A stretch of DNA of 64,000 nucleotides from Candidatus Aegiribacteria sp. MLS_C (GCA_002030045.1 LQBI01000031.1:124001-188000); one strand, 5' to 3'; positions 34,788-43,311 are shown, numbered from the stretch's first letter. Program-made: numbers and translations. The notes: generated by a model not told the origin, from the letters alone.

Positions 34788-36055
34788 TCCGGTCTCCTGT
34801 TCGCGGATGAAAGTATCCTGCCTGCGGCCCCGGCGGCCGATTCCACCGAGGCGGCCACTCCCGCGGGACCCGATGCGCACCCTATCGAAAGGATTCCGGG
34901 CGCCGAGGTCAGTACCGATGAACGATGGGGGCCTGGATTGTGAACATACCCCGAATCGTCCGTTGAAACGCCGGTCAGGGCGGCCATTCCGGCGGTTCCC
35001 TCCGAAGGGACCATGACCGGACCCAGGATGACCATGTCCATCTTCCTTCTCTGTTCTTCCTCCCCGGCATTCCAGACAACTTCGGTCCCGTCCTTCGAAC
35101 TCCTCAGCGAGACCGGTCCCGAATGGACCGCAAGCTCGGAGTCCACGTCTTTCCAGGACAGGTGGTGAGGGTCATCGATGGGATCGGGCGAGTAGCTTCC
35201 GTCAAGCAGAACGAGAGGTCTGATCCCCGGCAGTTTCTTCGAAATGTAGTGCAGGAACTTCAGACCGCACAGGGTGCTGATGGCCGAATGGGGGCCGATG
35301 CCTCCCGCATGGACCACCAGGGCAACGGATCCGGGTTCCCTGCCGTCCTTCATGAGCAGTTCGCCGGAAGTGGGACCGTTGGAGGCGTACAGCCTCTCGA
35401 ACTCCGATGCCGTGAATACTCCGGGACCCGAGGATCCGGCCTGTTCCGGGTAGCGGTCGCCGGCGGTGTCGTAACCGGTGGCTATGACAACGTCCGAAAC
35501 CTCGAACCTGTGCTCGGTGTCCGCCTGCTCGTAATCGACGGCTTCGAATACGCAGGCTTCCCTGCAGAGGGAACATTCCGCCCCCTCCGTCCATCTGAGG
35601 CAAGCGTTCCTGTCGATCCAGGGAACATTGGGCAGGGCCCCGGCGCAGGGAACGGAGATGGCACTCCGTCTAGACATGCCCTCCTCGAACCGGTTGTCGA
35701 GGCTGACAGGGCAGGCGTTCCAGCACTCCGCGCAGCCTATGCAGGCTTCGGCGTCCACGGATGAGGCCCTCTGCAGCACCACGGCGACGAAACCGCCGTC
35801 CTTCCTCTCCAGGGAGACGACACTGCTTAGCATCAGCAGCTCTATGCCGGTGTTCCTGAGCACCTCCTGCTGCATCGGGGATACCATGCAGGTGGCGCAT
35901 TCCATGGAGGGATACACGTCCTCGCAGCGGATCAGCCTGCCTCCGATGACGGAGCTGTTCTCCACCAGGAAGACCCTCCTGTCCGCCGCGGCCAGCATGA
36001 GGGATGCCTTCATCCCGGCAACGCCGGCTCCTATTACAAGGACTCCGTCAGCCAC
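34784..36055 (-). CDS. HdrA/QmoA-like flavoprotein
   Basis: 423 residues. The start is GTG 36055, overlapping by one base the stop of the mvhD-like gene. The FAD-binding fold is VLVIGAGVAGMKASLMLAA and VFLVENSSVIGGRL. Cys motif YPSMECATCMVSP corresponds to the HdrA cluster region. The ferredoxin-type motif is CIGCAECWNACPVS, followed by CSLCREACVF. It lacks the N-terminal HdrA domain, as QmoA does. It would share electrons with the MvhD-like subunit and the partner flavoprotein. Its last bases overlap the next start as ATGA. Confidence 0.88.
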   Translation of the reverse strand: MADGVLVIGAGVAGMKASLMLAAADRRVFLVENSSVIGGRLIRCEDVYPSMECATCMVSPMQQEVLRNTGIELLMLSSVVSLERKDGGFVAVVLQRASSVDAEACIGCAECWNACPVSLDNRFEEGMSRRSAISVPCAGALPNVPWIDRNACLRWTEGAECSLCREACVFEAVDYEQADTEHRFEVSDVVIATGYDTAGDRYPEQAGSSGPGVFTASEFERLYASNGPTSGELLMKDGREPGSVALVVHAGGIGPHSAISTLCGLKFLHYISKKLPGIRPLVLLDGSYSPDPIDDPHHLSWKDVDSELAVHSGPVSLRSSKDGTEVVWNAGEEEQRRKMDMVILGPVMVPSEGTAGMAALTGVSTDDSGYVHNPGPHRSSVLTSAPGILSIGCASGPAGVAASVESAAGAAGRILSSANRRPE

Positions 36056-36477
36056 TATATCAGGGTTTCCCTGGACACCGGGTTGGGGCCGAGGGCCCTT
36101 ATCTTCTCGGTGAACTCCTCGACCACCTTCCTGAACCTGACGCCCTCCGAGGCGGATATCCAGGAGAGTCGAAGCCTCTCGGACTCGAGACCCAGGCTCT
36201 CCATCACCTTCTTGAGAACGGCGAACCTCCGCCTGGCGAAGTAGTTGCCCTTGTCGTAGTGGCAGTCCCCCGGGTGGCAGCCGGCAATGAGCACGCCGTC
36301 AGCTCCCCGGAGGAAGGCGTCGGTAACCATCTCCGGATCGACCCTGCTGCTGCACATCACCCTGATGGGAACAAGGTTGGGCGGCATCTCCAGCCTGCTT
36401 GTGCCGGCCAGGTCCGCTCCGGCGTAAGAGCACCAGTTGCACAGGAAACCGACTATTCGGGGCTCGAAATCGCTCAT
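36055..36477 (-). CDS. mvhD: MvhD/FlpD-like [2Fe-2S] hydrogenase-linker subunit
   Basis: 140 residues, the normal length for the family. The Cys motifs are FLCNWCSYAGADLAG, RVMCSSRVDP and GVLIAGCHPGDCHYDKGN. In methanogens MvhD connects a hydrogenase or formate dehydrogenase to HdrA; in Qmo complexes it is fused to QmoB. No hydrogenase genes occur in this window, so the electron source is unknown. It follows tusA by 14 nt. Confidence 0.92.
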   Translation of the reverse strand: MSDFEPRIVGFLCNWCSYAGADLAGTSRLEMPPNLVPIRVMCSSRVDPEMVTDAFLRGADGVLIAGCHPGDCHYDKGNYFARRRFAVLKKVMESLGLESERLRLSWISASEGVRFRKVVEEFTEKIRALGPNPVSRETLI

Positions 36478-36491
36478 TTAAGATCCGCCTG

Positions 36492-36716
36492 TCAGAACTG
36501 TATCTGCGCCCTGTGCCTGCCTTCGCCCTCGTCGGCACAGAACAGGAGGGTACGGCCGGTCCTGTCGCACCAGGCCCTTATGTCATCGGGGAATGACGGG
36601 CAGTCGGCCAGGACTTCCAGCATGTCGCCCTCCTCCAGTTCCTTTGCCTTTACGGCTATCTTCAGAATGGGCTGGGGGCACTTCAGGCCCATGGCATCCA
36701 GTGTATGGTCGGCCAT
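36492..36716 (-). CDS. tusA: TusA/SirA-like sulfur carrier
   Basis: 74 residues, full length. The active-site motif is GLKCPQPILK with Cys13, which carries persulfide in TusA. TusA-like proteins hand sulfane sulfur between enzymes. Here the partners are the DsrE-like protein encoded just upstream and the Hdr-like proteins downstream, as in sulfur-oxidising and sulfur-respiring operons. Direction of the sulfur flow cannot be told from sequence. Confidence 0.93.
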   Translation of the reverse strand: MADHTLDAMGLKCPQPILKIAVKAKELEEGDMLEVLADCPSFPDDIRAWCDRTGRTLLFCADEGEGRHRAQIQF

Positions 36717-36732
36717 TTCAGAATCCTTTCCG

Positions 36733-37086
36733 CTAGAATGAGAAGGTTACGCCGGCGTCCCGTATGTCGGCCATGAAACTTGTGGCGCCGCCGATCTCGA
36801 TATCGTCCCTCAGGTCCCCGGGAGTGACGTCCTTGGCCTCCAGGGCCAGTTCGCACAGTATGAACCTTCCTCCAAGGGCCTTTATCCCCTCCAGGAGTTC
36901 TCTCATGGGCGGCATTCCCTTGGCCGTGATACCCTCCAGGTATCCCGGCTTCAGTGCGGGAACTGCCGTAGGACAGAAGAAGAACACGACGCTGTCGCCG
37001 GAGGCCGCCGCCGCCGATCCCATTATGAAGCTTGGATAGAGATTCGAGTTCTCGCTCCCGTTGACCACTATCGCCACTTTGCCCAT
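36733..37086 (-). CDS. DsrE-family protein
   Basis: 117 residues. The DsrE/F fold is evident: VAIVVNGSENSNLYPSFIMGSAAAASGDSV, then FFFCPTAVPAL, and a central Cys in FILCELALEAKDV. DsrE-family proteins form hexamers and accept persulfide on a Cys. An ArsR regulator lies 21 nt upstream and tusA 16 nt downstream. It is closest in style to the DsrE2/peroxiredoxin-like group found with hdr-like genes. Confidence 0.88.
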   Translation of the reverse strand: MGKVAIVVNGSENSNLYPSFIMGSAAAASGDSVVFFFCPTAVPALKPGYLEGITAKGMPPMRELLEGIKALGGRFILCELALEAKDVTPGDLRDDIEIGGATSFMADIRDAGVTFSF

Positions 37087-37107
37087 AAAAGGCTCCTCTC
37101 GCTTATT

Positions 37108-37476
37108 CTAGGACCCAATACCGTCGAGTCTGTTCTTCAGGGCTTTGCTGAAACTGCTCCTGGCCTCTTCTATGCCGGTCTCGGGCCAGTCAGCGGAAAG
37201 GGCTTCAAGGACCGCCTTCACAAGGCCCGGCCAGCGCAGGTAGTAGCATCTGTAGGGTCCGTCACGCTCCGCAAGGATGAGACCCGAGTTCTTAAGTACG
37301 GAAAGATGCTGGGAGATGTTCGGCTGCTTCGCGCCGAGTATCTCGTGAATAGCCGTCACGCACCTGGGGTTCCTGAGGAGTTCCTCCAGTATTCGGAGCC
37401 TGACCGGATTGGCCATGGCCTTCAGGAACTCGGCGAGCCTCTTCGTGGATATGGTTCCGTATTCGAGGTCCTTCAT
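37108..37476 (-). CDS. ArsR-family repressor, likely sulfur-responsive
   Basis: 122 residues. The winged helix covers about 15-85 (ANPVRLRILEELLRN; GAKQPNISQHLSVLKNSGLI). It lacks the ELCVCDL metal-site motif of arsenic and cadmium sensors, but has Cys39 in NPRCVTAI and Cys77 in YRCYYLR. SqrR/BigR/YgaV-type relatives sense persulfide through two Cys. As first gene of the sulfur/Hdr operon it probably represses that operon. The cysteine pairing is my inference. Confidence 0.88.
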   Translation of the reverse strand: MKDLEYGTISTKRLAEFLKAMANPVRLRILEELLRNPRCVTAIHEILGAKQPNISQHLSVLKNSGLILAERDGPYRCYYLRWPGLVKAVLEALSADWPETGIEEARSSFSKALKNRLDGIGS

Positions 37477-37586
37477 CTATTCAACACCATGCATTCCGGA
37501 AGTGGAATATTCGAATAACCGAATACGGAACGCTAGCCCGAAGCGTCGCTACTGTCAAGAACCGGGCGGGTCCGGGTCCGGTCGCG

Positions 37587-37671
37587 GCCGGGCCTCAGTG
37601 ACTGCTTGGCCTCAGCGTCCGTTTGGCCTCAACGGCCGCTTGGCCTCAGCGTCCGTTTGGCCTCAACGGCC
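37587..37671. repeat. 17-bp tandem repeat (five units), core GGCCTCA
   Basis: Units begin at 37587, 37604, 37621, 37638 and 37655. The second and fourth are GCTTGGCCTCAGCGTCC, and the third and fifth are GTTTGGCCTCAACGGCC, giving a perfect 34-bp dimer repeated twice. The first unit is diverged. The last unit contains the stop codon of the GGDEF gene (37663). It lies between that gene and the ArsR promoter region. Confidence 0.85.
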
Positions 37672-38970
37672 GCTGCGAAGCAGGATGTCGTCCTCCGAGA
37701 TCCGGCTCCTCCGCTGCTGCTTGTCCTCGTACATCAGCGAGTCGGCGCAGCTGAGCAGGCGGCCTATCTGGGTCTGGTAGTGCAGTACCGTCGAATGGTA
37801 GCCTATGCTGAGGGACAGCATGAAAGGCAGCGGCTTGGATGCAACTATCTCGTCGATCCTGGAGTCTATCCGCTGTCTTATGGACTCAACGGCGAAACCT
37901 TCGGTGTCCATGAAGAGGACCACGAACTCGTCCCCTCCAAGCCTGGCGATGATGTCGGATTCACGGAAGCAGCTCCTGAGCACCCTGGCGGTGGTCTCGA
38001 TGGCACTGTCCCCCGCTGCGTGCCCCAGCTCGTCGTTGATGAGCTTGAGATAGTCAAGGTCCACGTACAATAGCCCTATCTCGGGCTGTTTCCTCCTGCT
38101 GGAGTCAAGCAGCTGCCGTCCCAGGGTCATGAAACCCCTTCGGTTGTACAGACCGGTGAGACTGTCGTGCAGGGAGAGTTCGGTCAGTCTCTTCTCGAGC
38201 CTGACCCTGTTGGTGATGTCGAGGAAGGACAGTACATGGCAGGCCTCGTCCTCCTCCGTAGCTTCCACGGTTATGGCGCTGGCGGAGGCGGTGAAGGTGG
38301 TGCTGTCCCTGCGCTGGCACTCTATCTCCCCCTCCCATTTTCCCTTGGAGGCCATTATTTCCTCCATGTCGTCGAAGTCGCCTATGAGGGAGAACAGGTC
38401 GGCCACTTCCATCCTCAGTATCTCCGCCCTTCCGTACCGCCAGTAGTTCAGGGATTCCGCATTGGCGTAGCATATCCTCCAGGAGGGATCGGCTATCAGC
38501 ATGGCGCTCAGGGCGCTGTCCAGGGCCCTGTTCTTCTTCATCATCTCCCTCTGGAACCTGCGTCTCTCCGATGTCTCGCGCAGCGTCATCAGTATGGAAC
38601 TGAAGCCATTGCTCTCTACCAGACTGGTGGTCATGTCCATCGATTTGAGGCTTCCGTCGGCGCACCTCACCTTCCTGTCCAGGAAGACCCCGTCCAGTAT
38701 GGAGGGCACACCTCCGTCCATGCCGGAGCGACGGTCTTCGCCGGTGTCGGGGAGCAGCAGACCCACTTCCGTTCCCAACAGGTCCTTGCGCGGGTAGCCC
38801 AGGATGTTTTCGGCAGCGTCGCTGACCCTCTTGATGATCCCGTTCTGGGCGTCCACGACTACCAGTACGTCGATGGAATTGCGGAAGACCAGCTCCAGGC
38901 TCTGCAGCCTGCGCTTCAGTACCGCGATCTCTCTCCCGAGTGTGCCCGCGTCCTTCTCTTCACTGTCCAT
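37663..38970 (-). CDS. PAS-PAS-GGDEF diguanylate cyclase
   Basis: 435 residues, no membrane helix. A short coiled coil (8-28) is followed by PAS domains at about 28-145 and 150-265. The GGDEF domain (270-430) has the intact active site RLGGDEFVVL, SLHDSLTGLYNRRGF and YVDLDYLKLINDELGH. It should make cyclic di-GMP from GTP. No inhibitory RxxD motif stands in the usual place directly before the catalytic loop. Its last codons and stop lie in the 17-bp repeat, so copy-number change would alter the C-terminus. Confidence 0.93.
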   Translation of the reverse strand: MDSEEKDAGTLGREIAVLKRRLQSLELVFRNSIDVLVVVDAQNGIIKRVSDAAENILGYPRKDLLGTEVGLLLPDTGEDRRSGMDGGVPSILDGVFLDRKVRCADGSLKSMDMTTSLVESNGFSSILMTLRETSERRRFQREMMKKNRALDSALSAMLIADPSWRICYANAESLNYWRYGRAEILRMEVADLFSLIGDFDDMEEIMASKGKWEGEIECQRRDSTTFTASASAITVEATEEDEACHVLSFLDITNRVRLEKRLTELSLHDSLTGLYNRRGFMTLGRQLLDSSRRKQPEIGLLYVDLDYLKLINDELGHAAGDSAIETTARVLRSCFRESDIIARLGGDEFVVLFMDTEGFAVESIRQRIDSRIDEIVASKPLPFMLSLSIGYHSTVLHYQTQIGRLLSCADSLMYEDKQQRRSRISEDDILLRSGR

Positions 38971-39209
38971 GTTCCCGCTTCCCGCATAGTTACGGCTGCA
39001 ACCGAGGAATGAACCGGCCGGGTCCGGCAGGTCCTAAGATAGCCGGCGGCAGGTCCCGCCGGGAGTCCGAACGAATCTGCATTCCTGCACCGGACCGGCT
39101 GAGAGCCATTTGACCGGATGCCGGCGGTTGACGGCCCTGTCCGGACCCTGCATTCTCGCACCTGCGTGAATCATGGCTAATATAAAAAGCACCGGCGGGA
39201 GGTTGGTGA

Positions 39210-39620
39210 ATGGGCGCGAGATTTGAACTTGAACCCGGAGAGAACGTCCTGGCGGATACCAGGAGGCACGGTCTCCAGGGGAAGAGGATCAAGTTCCCCG
39301 TCATCACGAGATGTGTGCTGACGGACCGGCGGTTCGTATTCTTCGATCTCGGAAGGATGGCACCGTTCTACATGCAGCTCGGTTTCCTGCTCAGACCACT
39401 GGTGAAGGGTGCTCCGGTAAGCCTTCCACTGGATGGGATGAGGGTATCCAGGGGTGTGTACTTCAGGAACAGGAACCTGCTGGAACTCGAATCGCAGAAT
39501 GGAAGTTCAGTACTGCTGGACAGGTTCGAGAAATCCCTGGAATGGCTGCGTGAAATCCTTCATAACAGTGGATATGGACTGACGCCGACAGGGGGGGAGG
39601 AATGGATGGTCGCTCTGTGA
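39210..39620 (+). CDS. PH/GRAM-like domain protein
   Basis: 136 residues with GGAGG ahead of the ATG. It reads as a compact beta domain: FELEPGENVLADTRRHGL, ITRCVLTDRRFVFFDL, VSLPLDGMRVSRGVYF and a final helix SLEWLREILHN, the pattern of bacterial PH-like (GRAM-related) domains. One weak hydrophobic stretch (FYMQLGFLLRPL) may touch the membrane. Function unknown. Confidence 0.7.
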   Translation: MGARFELEPGENVLADTRRHGLQGKRIKFPVITRCVLTDRRFVFFDLGRMAPFYMQLGFLLRPLVKGAPVSLPLDGMRVSRGVYFRNRNLLELESQNGSSVLLDRFEKSLEWLREILHNSGYGLTPTGGEEWMVAL

Positions 39621-39626
39621 GGACTC

Positions 39627-39962
39627 TCAGGGCCGCTTCATCGCCCTTCCCCTGACGGCTTCCACCGGGTACCTCTCCTCGTTGAGTTCCAGTTTCCTGT
39701 TGACCGTTTCCTCTATGTTGAGACCCAGTTCGCTGGCAAGGATGGTGAGGAATATGGCTATGTCGGCCATCTCCTCTCCAATGGCCCTTATGGCATCCTC
39801 CGGCATTCTCCTCGACTCCTCGGAGGTCCTCCACAGGAAATTCTCGAGAAGCTCTCCGGATTCTATCGCTATCGCCTCGGCCAGATTCTTCGGATCGTGG
39901 AACTGTTTCCAGTCCCTCAGATCGCGGAACTCCAGTATCCTGTCCCTGAGTCTGTCCAGCAT
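39627..39962 (-). CDS. MazG-like nucleotide pyrophosphohydrolase
   Basis: 111 residues, the length of the single-domain MazG-like (RS21-C6/iMazG) group. The metal site is in ESGELLENFLW (EExxE-like) and EEMADIAIFL (ExxD). It hydrolyses non-canonical or excess NTPs or dNTPs to monophosphates. The gene stands alone, convergent with the PH-like gene. Confidence 0.9.
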   Translation of the reverse strand: MLDRLRDRILEFRDLRDWKQFHDPKNLAEAIAIESGELLENFLWRTSEESRRMPEDAIRAIGEEMADIAIFLTILASELGLNIEETVNRKLELNEERYPVEAVRGRAMKRP

Positions 39963-40017
39963 CCTGTTACCTCCGTAGCAGGTTGAATGCCGTGCCGGTA
40001 AGGCCGGCCGGCGGACC

Positions 40018-40701
40018 TCATTCCACAGGCTCGACGATGACTTCGGTCACCTGCAAGCGGCCGTCCACAAGTTCCATTACCGTGGTCACCATGGAGTCGG
40101 CACCGTCGTACTCGGTTGTCACGGACCTGGTTCTGACGGGAACGCCGTCTTCCACGGTGTATTCATCGGTGCCGTACATGCCCATTCCGCCCCTGTGAAA
40201 ACATGTTATCATCCCTTCGACGGGATCGAAGGAAGGGGAGACGAGACCCGCATCCTCCCACTCCAGGGACCTCTGGAAGGTTCCCTCCCCGGGCCGGAAG
40301 AGGAAGAAGTACCAGTAGGTATTGGGCCCGGCTGTGGGTGACATCATCAACCTGAGGTCACTGTATCCGTCGAAATCCATGTCTTCCGATACCAGGTAGC
40401 CCTCCGTCCCCAGGCCGCTGCCGTAGTAGGCTTCGATACCCTCGAAGAAGGAACGGCATCCCGATTCCAGCCCGGTGAACGAGATGGTATGGCCCATACG
40501 GAAACCCTGCGGGACCTCGGGGGGGCCGGTCCAGTAGAGGTCCGCCCGGAAATCCTCCACGCCGTCCCTCACTGAAAGGGTGCAGCTTGTAACGCCGGTC
40601 GCGTCCGAAGGGGGCTGGATCCCTCCTGCCAGAACGTGGTGCATGAACGGTGAACCGGTCGGCAACCATGCGGCCAGGACGCAGAGCTGAATGAAGCGCA
40701 T
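40018..40701 (-). CDS. secreted XAC2610-like protein
   Basis: 227 residues from ATG 40701 (GGAGG 8 nt upstream; the frame extends 26 codons further without support). A signal peptide ends near TGSPF. The central motif VSEDMDFDGYSDLRLM is the calcium-type DxDxDG loop that typifies XAC2610-related and FG-GAP-like proteins. NTYWYFFLFRPGEGTFQRS, typical of the XAC2610 group, follows. Its role is unknown; many such proteins are envelope or inhibitor-like. Confidence 0.78.
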   Translation of the reverse strand: MRFIQLCVLAAWLPTGSPFMHHVLAGGIQPPSDATGVTSCTLSVRDGVEDFRADLYWTGPPEVPQGFRMGHTISFTGLESGCRSFFEGIEAYYGSGLGTEGYLVSEDMDFDGYSDLRLMMSPTAGPNTYWYFFLFRPGEGTFQRSLEWEDAGLVSPSFDPVEGMITCFHRGGMGMYGTDEYTVEDGVPVRTRSVTTEYDGADSMVTTVMELVDGRLQVTEVIVEPVE

Positions 40702-40892
40702 TCGGATTCCTCCATGTCGATGCTGCCGGAACCTACCAGCGGCAGTCGTCAATGTAAGCCTCCCTCCGCCGGCGGGCAAGTCCCCGGCACGGTGACGGAG
40801 GAGGAGGCGGTGACGGAGGTAGGCTCGGGAGTTAGTTTTCCTCTGCGCGGACGATGTATCCCCGGGAGATCTTGCGGAACGGGAGGAAGAGC

Positions 40893-41720
40893 ATGCTCGG
40901 CAATCCGGTACTGGACTGCATCATGGGGAGGAGATCCATAAGGAAATACAGGGAGGAGCAGCCTGAGGACGAGGTACTGGAGGCGGTGGTGAGAGCCGGC
41001 CAGCAGGCTCCCTTCGCCATGCAGATGGGAAGCCTCCTGCTTTCCAGGGACATTGACGCCAACGTATTCAGGGCTCCTCTGATGTTCACGGTATGCGCCG
41101 ACGTACACCGGATGGAGAAGGTGATGGAGGCCAGGGGCTGGAAGAGGACGGCGTCGGATGCCTACACGCTGCTCTTCGCCGTCCAGGATGCATCCTACAT
41201 GGCACAGAACATGGTCATAGCCGGCGAGAGCCTGGGGCTCGGGAGCTGCTACATCGGGGCGGCACCGTTCATGGTGTCCAGGATAAGGGAACGGTACGGG
41301 CTTCCCGACAGGGTATTCCCGCTGGTCCTCCTTACGATGGGGTATCCCGCGGAGGACCCGCCGGTCAGACCCCGCTACCCCCTCGAGTTCCATCTCTTCG
41401 AGGATTCCTACCCGGAGATGGACCGTGAAACGGTTCGGCGTGCGATGGAAATCATGGACTCCGGGTATCTGGAACAGGACTACTACAGGAAGGCCAACTA
41501 CATGATCGCTCTCCCGGAGGGAATGGAGGAGACCTTCGACTTCGACAGCTACTCCTGGACCGAGCACATTTCACGAAAACTGGGTCTCTGGGGAGGCGAT
41601 CACGAAGAAGTGCTCAGGAACGTGCGGCGTTGCGGTTTCAGGGTATGCGGCGAGGTTGAGGATAGCACCGACCCTCAGGCGGAGGGAGATCGGAAGACGG
41701 GACGCGGGAGAACTGACTGA
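40893..41720 (+). CDS. nitroreductase-family flavoprotein
   Basis: 275 residues from ATG 40893 (GGAGG 6 nt upstream; 40854 is an in-frame alternative). The FMN-binding N-terminus is MGRRSIRKYREEQPEDEVLEAVVRAGQQAP, shown here in parts: RRSIRKY and AGQQAPFAMQ. ASYMAQNMVIAGESLGLGSCYIG is the family helix with a Cys, and VLLTMGYPAED the end motif. It is an FMN-dependent NAD(P)H oxidoreductase; substrate undefined. The C-terminal ~80 residues extend beyond the core and have a charged tail. Confidence 0.88.
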   Translation: MLGNPVLDCIMGRRSIRKYREEQPEDEVLEAVVRAGQQAPFAMQMGSLLLSRDIDANVFRAPLMFTVCADVHRMEKVMEARGWKRTASDAYTLLFAVQDASYMAQNMVIAGESLGLGSCYIGAAPFMVSRIRERYGLPDRVFPLVLLTMGYPAEDPPVRPRYPLEFHLFEDSYPEMDRETVRRAMEIMDSGYLEQDYYRKANYMIALPEGMEETFDFDSYSWTEHISRKLGLWGGDHEEVLRNVRRCGFRVCGEVEDSTDPQAEGDRKTGRGRTD

Positions 41721-41736
41721 TTAACGGGAGACATTC

Positions 41737-42762
41737 ATGATGCGCAGGAGCGCGATGAACACGGTTATGGTCCTTTCCATTTCGGCTGTGACGGCGGCGG
41801 CGGTCCTGCTATCATTTCTTCCGGCCTGCGGCGGGGCAGCAGGTCCGGAGGAGGAGGGGATCGACCGTCGGCAGGAGATGAGACAGCTGGTGACGGACAT
41901 TGCGGAATACTCCAGGGGTCTCTCCCCGGGTTTCATCATCGTGCTCCAGAACGGCCAGGAGCTTCTCACTGAGGACGGCGAGCCCGAAGGTCCCCTATGC
42001 CAGCCCTACGCCTCGTCAATAGACGGACAGGGAAGGGAGGACCTCTACTTCGGGTACGACGAGGACGATGTGCCCACTCCTCCGGATGAGACCGACTGGA
42101 TGGTGTCCTTCCTGGACCTGGCCGAGCAGAACGGGGTGGAGGTACTGGTGACGGACTACTGCTGGACGACTCAGCATGTGGACAGTTCCTACGCGTGGAA
42201 CCAGTCCCGCGGATACACTTCCTTCGCCGCGGACAGCCGCGACCTGGATCGTATTCCCGCCTATCCTCCGCAGCCCTGGAACCACGACGGCGATCCGGTT
42301 ACCGCCCTTTCCGAGGCGGGGAACTTCCTGTACCTGATCGACGACGGTCAGTACTCATCGGTTTCGGAGTTCGTCGGCCAGCTCTCGGCAACCGATTACG
42401 ACCTGTTCATACTCGACCTGTTCTGCTGCGGCGAAAGCCTGGACCGGGACGACCTGGCCCTCCTGGGCGTGAAACCGAACGGACAGCCGAGGCTGGTGCT
42501 CTGCTACGTCAGCATAGGCGAGGCCGAGGATTACCGCTGGTACTGGGACCCGGAATGGGAGACCGACCCGCCTTCATGGCTCGGGCCCGAGAATCCCCAG
42601 TGGCCCGGCAACTACCTGGTGGAGTACTGGGATCCCGAATGGGCGGCCATTCTCTACGGCAGTGACAGTTCATACGTGGACATGGTGGTCACTGCAGGTT
42701 TCGACGGCGTCTACCTGGACAAGATAGATTCCTTCGAGGATTACGAGCAGGCGACTTTCTGA
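41737..42762 (+). CDS. GH114/TM1410-like lipoprotein (endo-polygalactosaminidase family)
   Basis: 341 residues with a lipobox SFLPAC (Cys about 31). The TIM-barrel family features are FVGQLSATDYDLFILDLFCCGESL, VLCYVSIGEAEDYRWYWD, WLGPENPQWPGNYLVEYWDPEW and the final GFDGVYLDKIDSFEDY. The acidic residues in SIGEAEDYR and VYLDKID correspond to the family active site. Relatives cleave alpha-1,4-galactosaminan. It starts 16 nt after the nitroreductase and may share its transcript. Confidence 0.87.
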   Translation: MMRRSAMNTVMVLSISAVTAAAVLLSFLPACGGAAGPEEEGIDRRQEMRQLVTDIAEYSRGLSPGFIIVLQNGQELLTEDGEPEGPLCQPYASSIDGQGREDLYFGYDEDDVPTPPDETDWMVSFLDLAEQNGVEVLVTDYCWTTQHVDSSYAWNQSRGYTSFAADSRDLDRIPAYPPQPWNHDGDPVTALSEAGNFLYLIDDGQYSSVSEFVGQLSATDYDLFILDLFCCGESLDRDDLALLGVKPNGQPRLVLCYVSIGEAEDYRWYWDPEWETDPPSWLGPENPQWPGNYLVEYWDPEWAAILYGSDSSYVDMVVTAGFDGVYLDKIDSFEDYEQATF

Positions 42763-42806
42763 AGGAGAGGGTTCAATAAAGCAAGGTCATTCATGATGAT
42801 GGCCTA

Positions 42807-43214
42807 ATGGCGTTTTCTCCCTGTGCCGGGGGACTCCCGTACGGTGGGGAAGGCGCTGTGCTGGTCACCGACTTCGCTGCCGGGACCTCACTGGTGATGG
42901 ACTCCTGGATAGGCCTGCATCTCAGGTTCGATTCCAGGAAGTCATTCCCGGATGATACCGACACGGTGCTGAGGATATGCCTCGGACTCGGCGGGGAGCC
43001 CGGGCTCTACTCGACTGGAGCCGCCGCGGCGGCCGGTGCCGTTGCCTGGCAGCTGTCCAGGATGGACTGACCGCTTCAAAACTGGGACGGCACGGGAGAG
43101 GGAGGCTCCAGACTGCCCGTAGGAAGGTACATCATCTACCTGTCATCGAGAGCTGAAGACACCGGAGAATACCGCGAGGACTTCGGAGTGGTGGTCCTGG
43201 CCAGGCATCTGTGA
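42807..43214 (+). pseudogene. broken end of a secreted protein with FlgD-like module
   Basis: The frame from ATG 42807 stops at TGA 43068-43070, yet continues open to TGA 43212-43214. The part after the first TGA is a textbook FlgD/Por-like end: NWDGTGEGG, LPVGRYIIYLSSRAEDTG, FGVVVLAR. The part before (GLPYGGEGAVLVTDFAAGTS; STGAAAAAGAVAWQLSRMD) looks like the tail of a larger domain, with no signal peptide, and a TAA cuts the frame upstream. TGG-to-TGA is the simplest cause. Unlike the gene at 12520, no CxxC context or SECIS-like hairpin is seen. Confidence 0.6.
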
Positions 43215-43311
43215 GGCCTGGTCCAGCAACCCCTGAGCGACCCGTCGAAACTCTCACGAGCATTGAACAGATATAGATGAACGATAACCCGAATGCCTGG
43301 TTAGCTTGCTG

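Noticed and set aside
40786-40825. Short GGTGACGGAGG direct repeat upstream of the nitroreductase
   Set aside because: Only two imperfect copies in purine-rich DNA; too little to call an element.
43068-43070. TGA at the end of the 42807 frame as a second selenocysteine codon
   Set aside because: No Cys motif or redox fold around it and no suitable hairpin 16-37 nt downstream; a TGG nonsense change explains it better.
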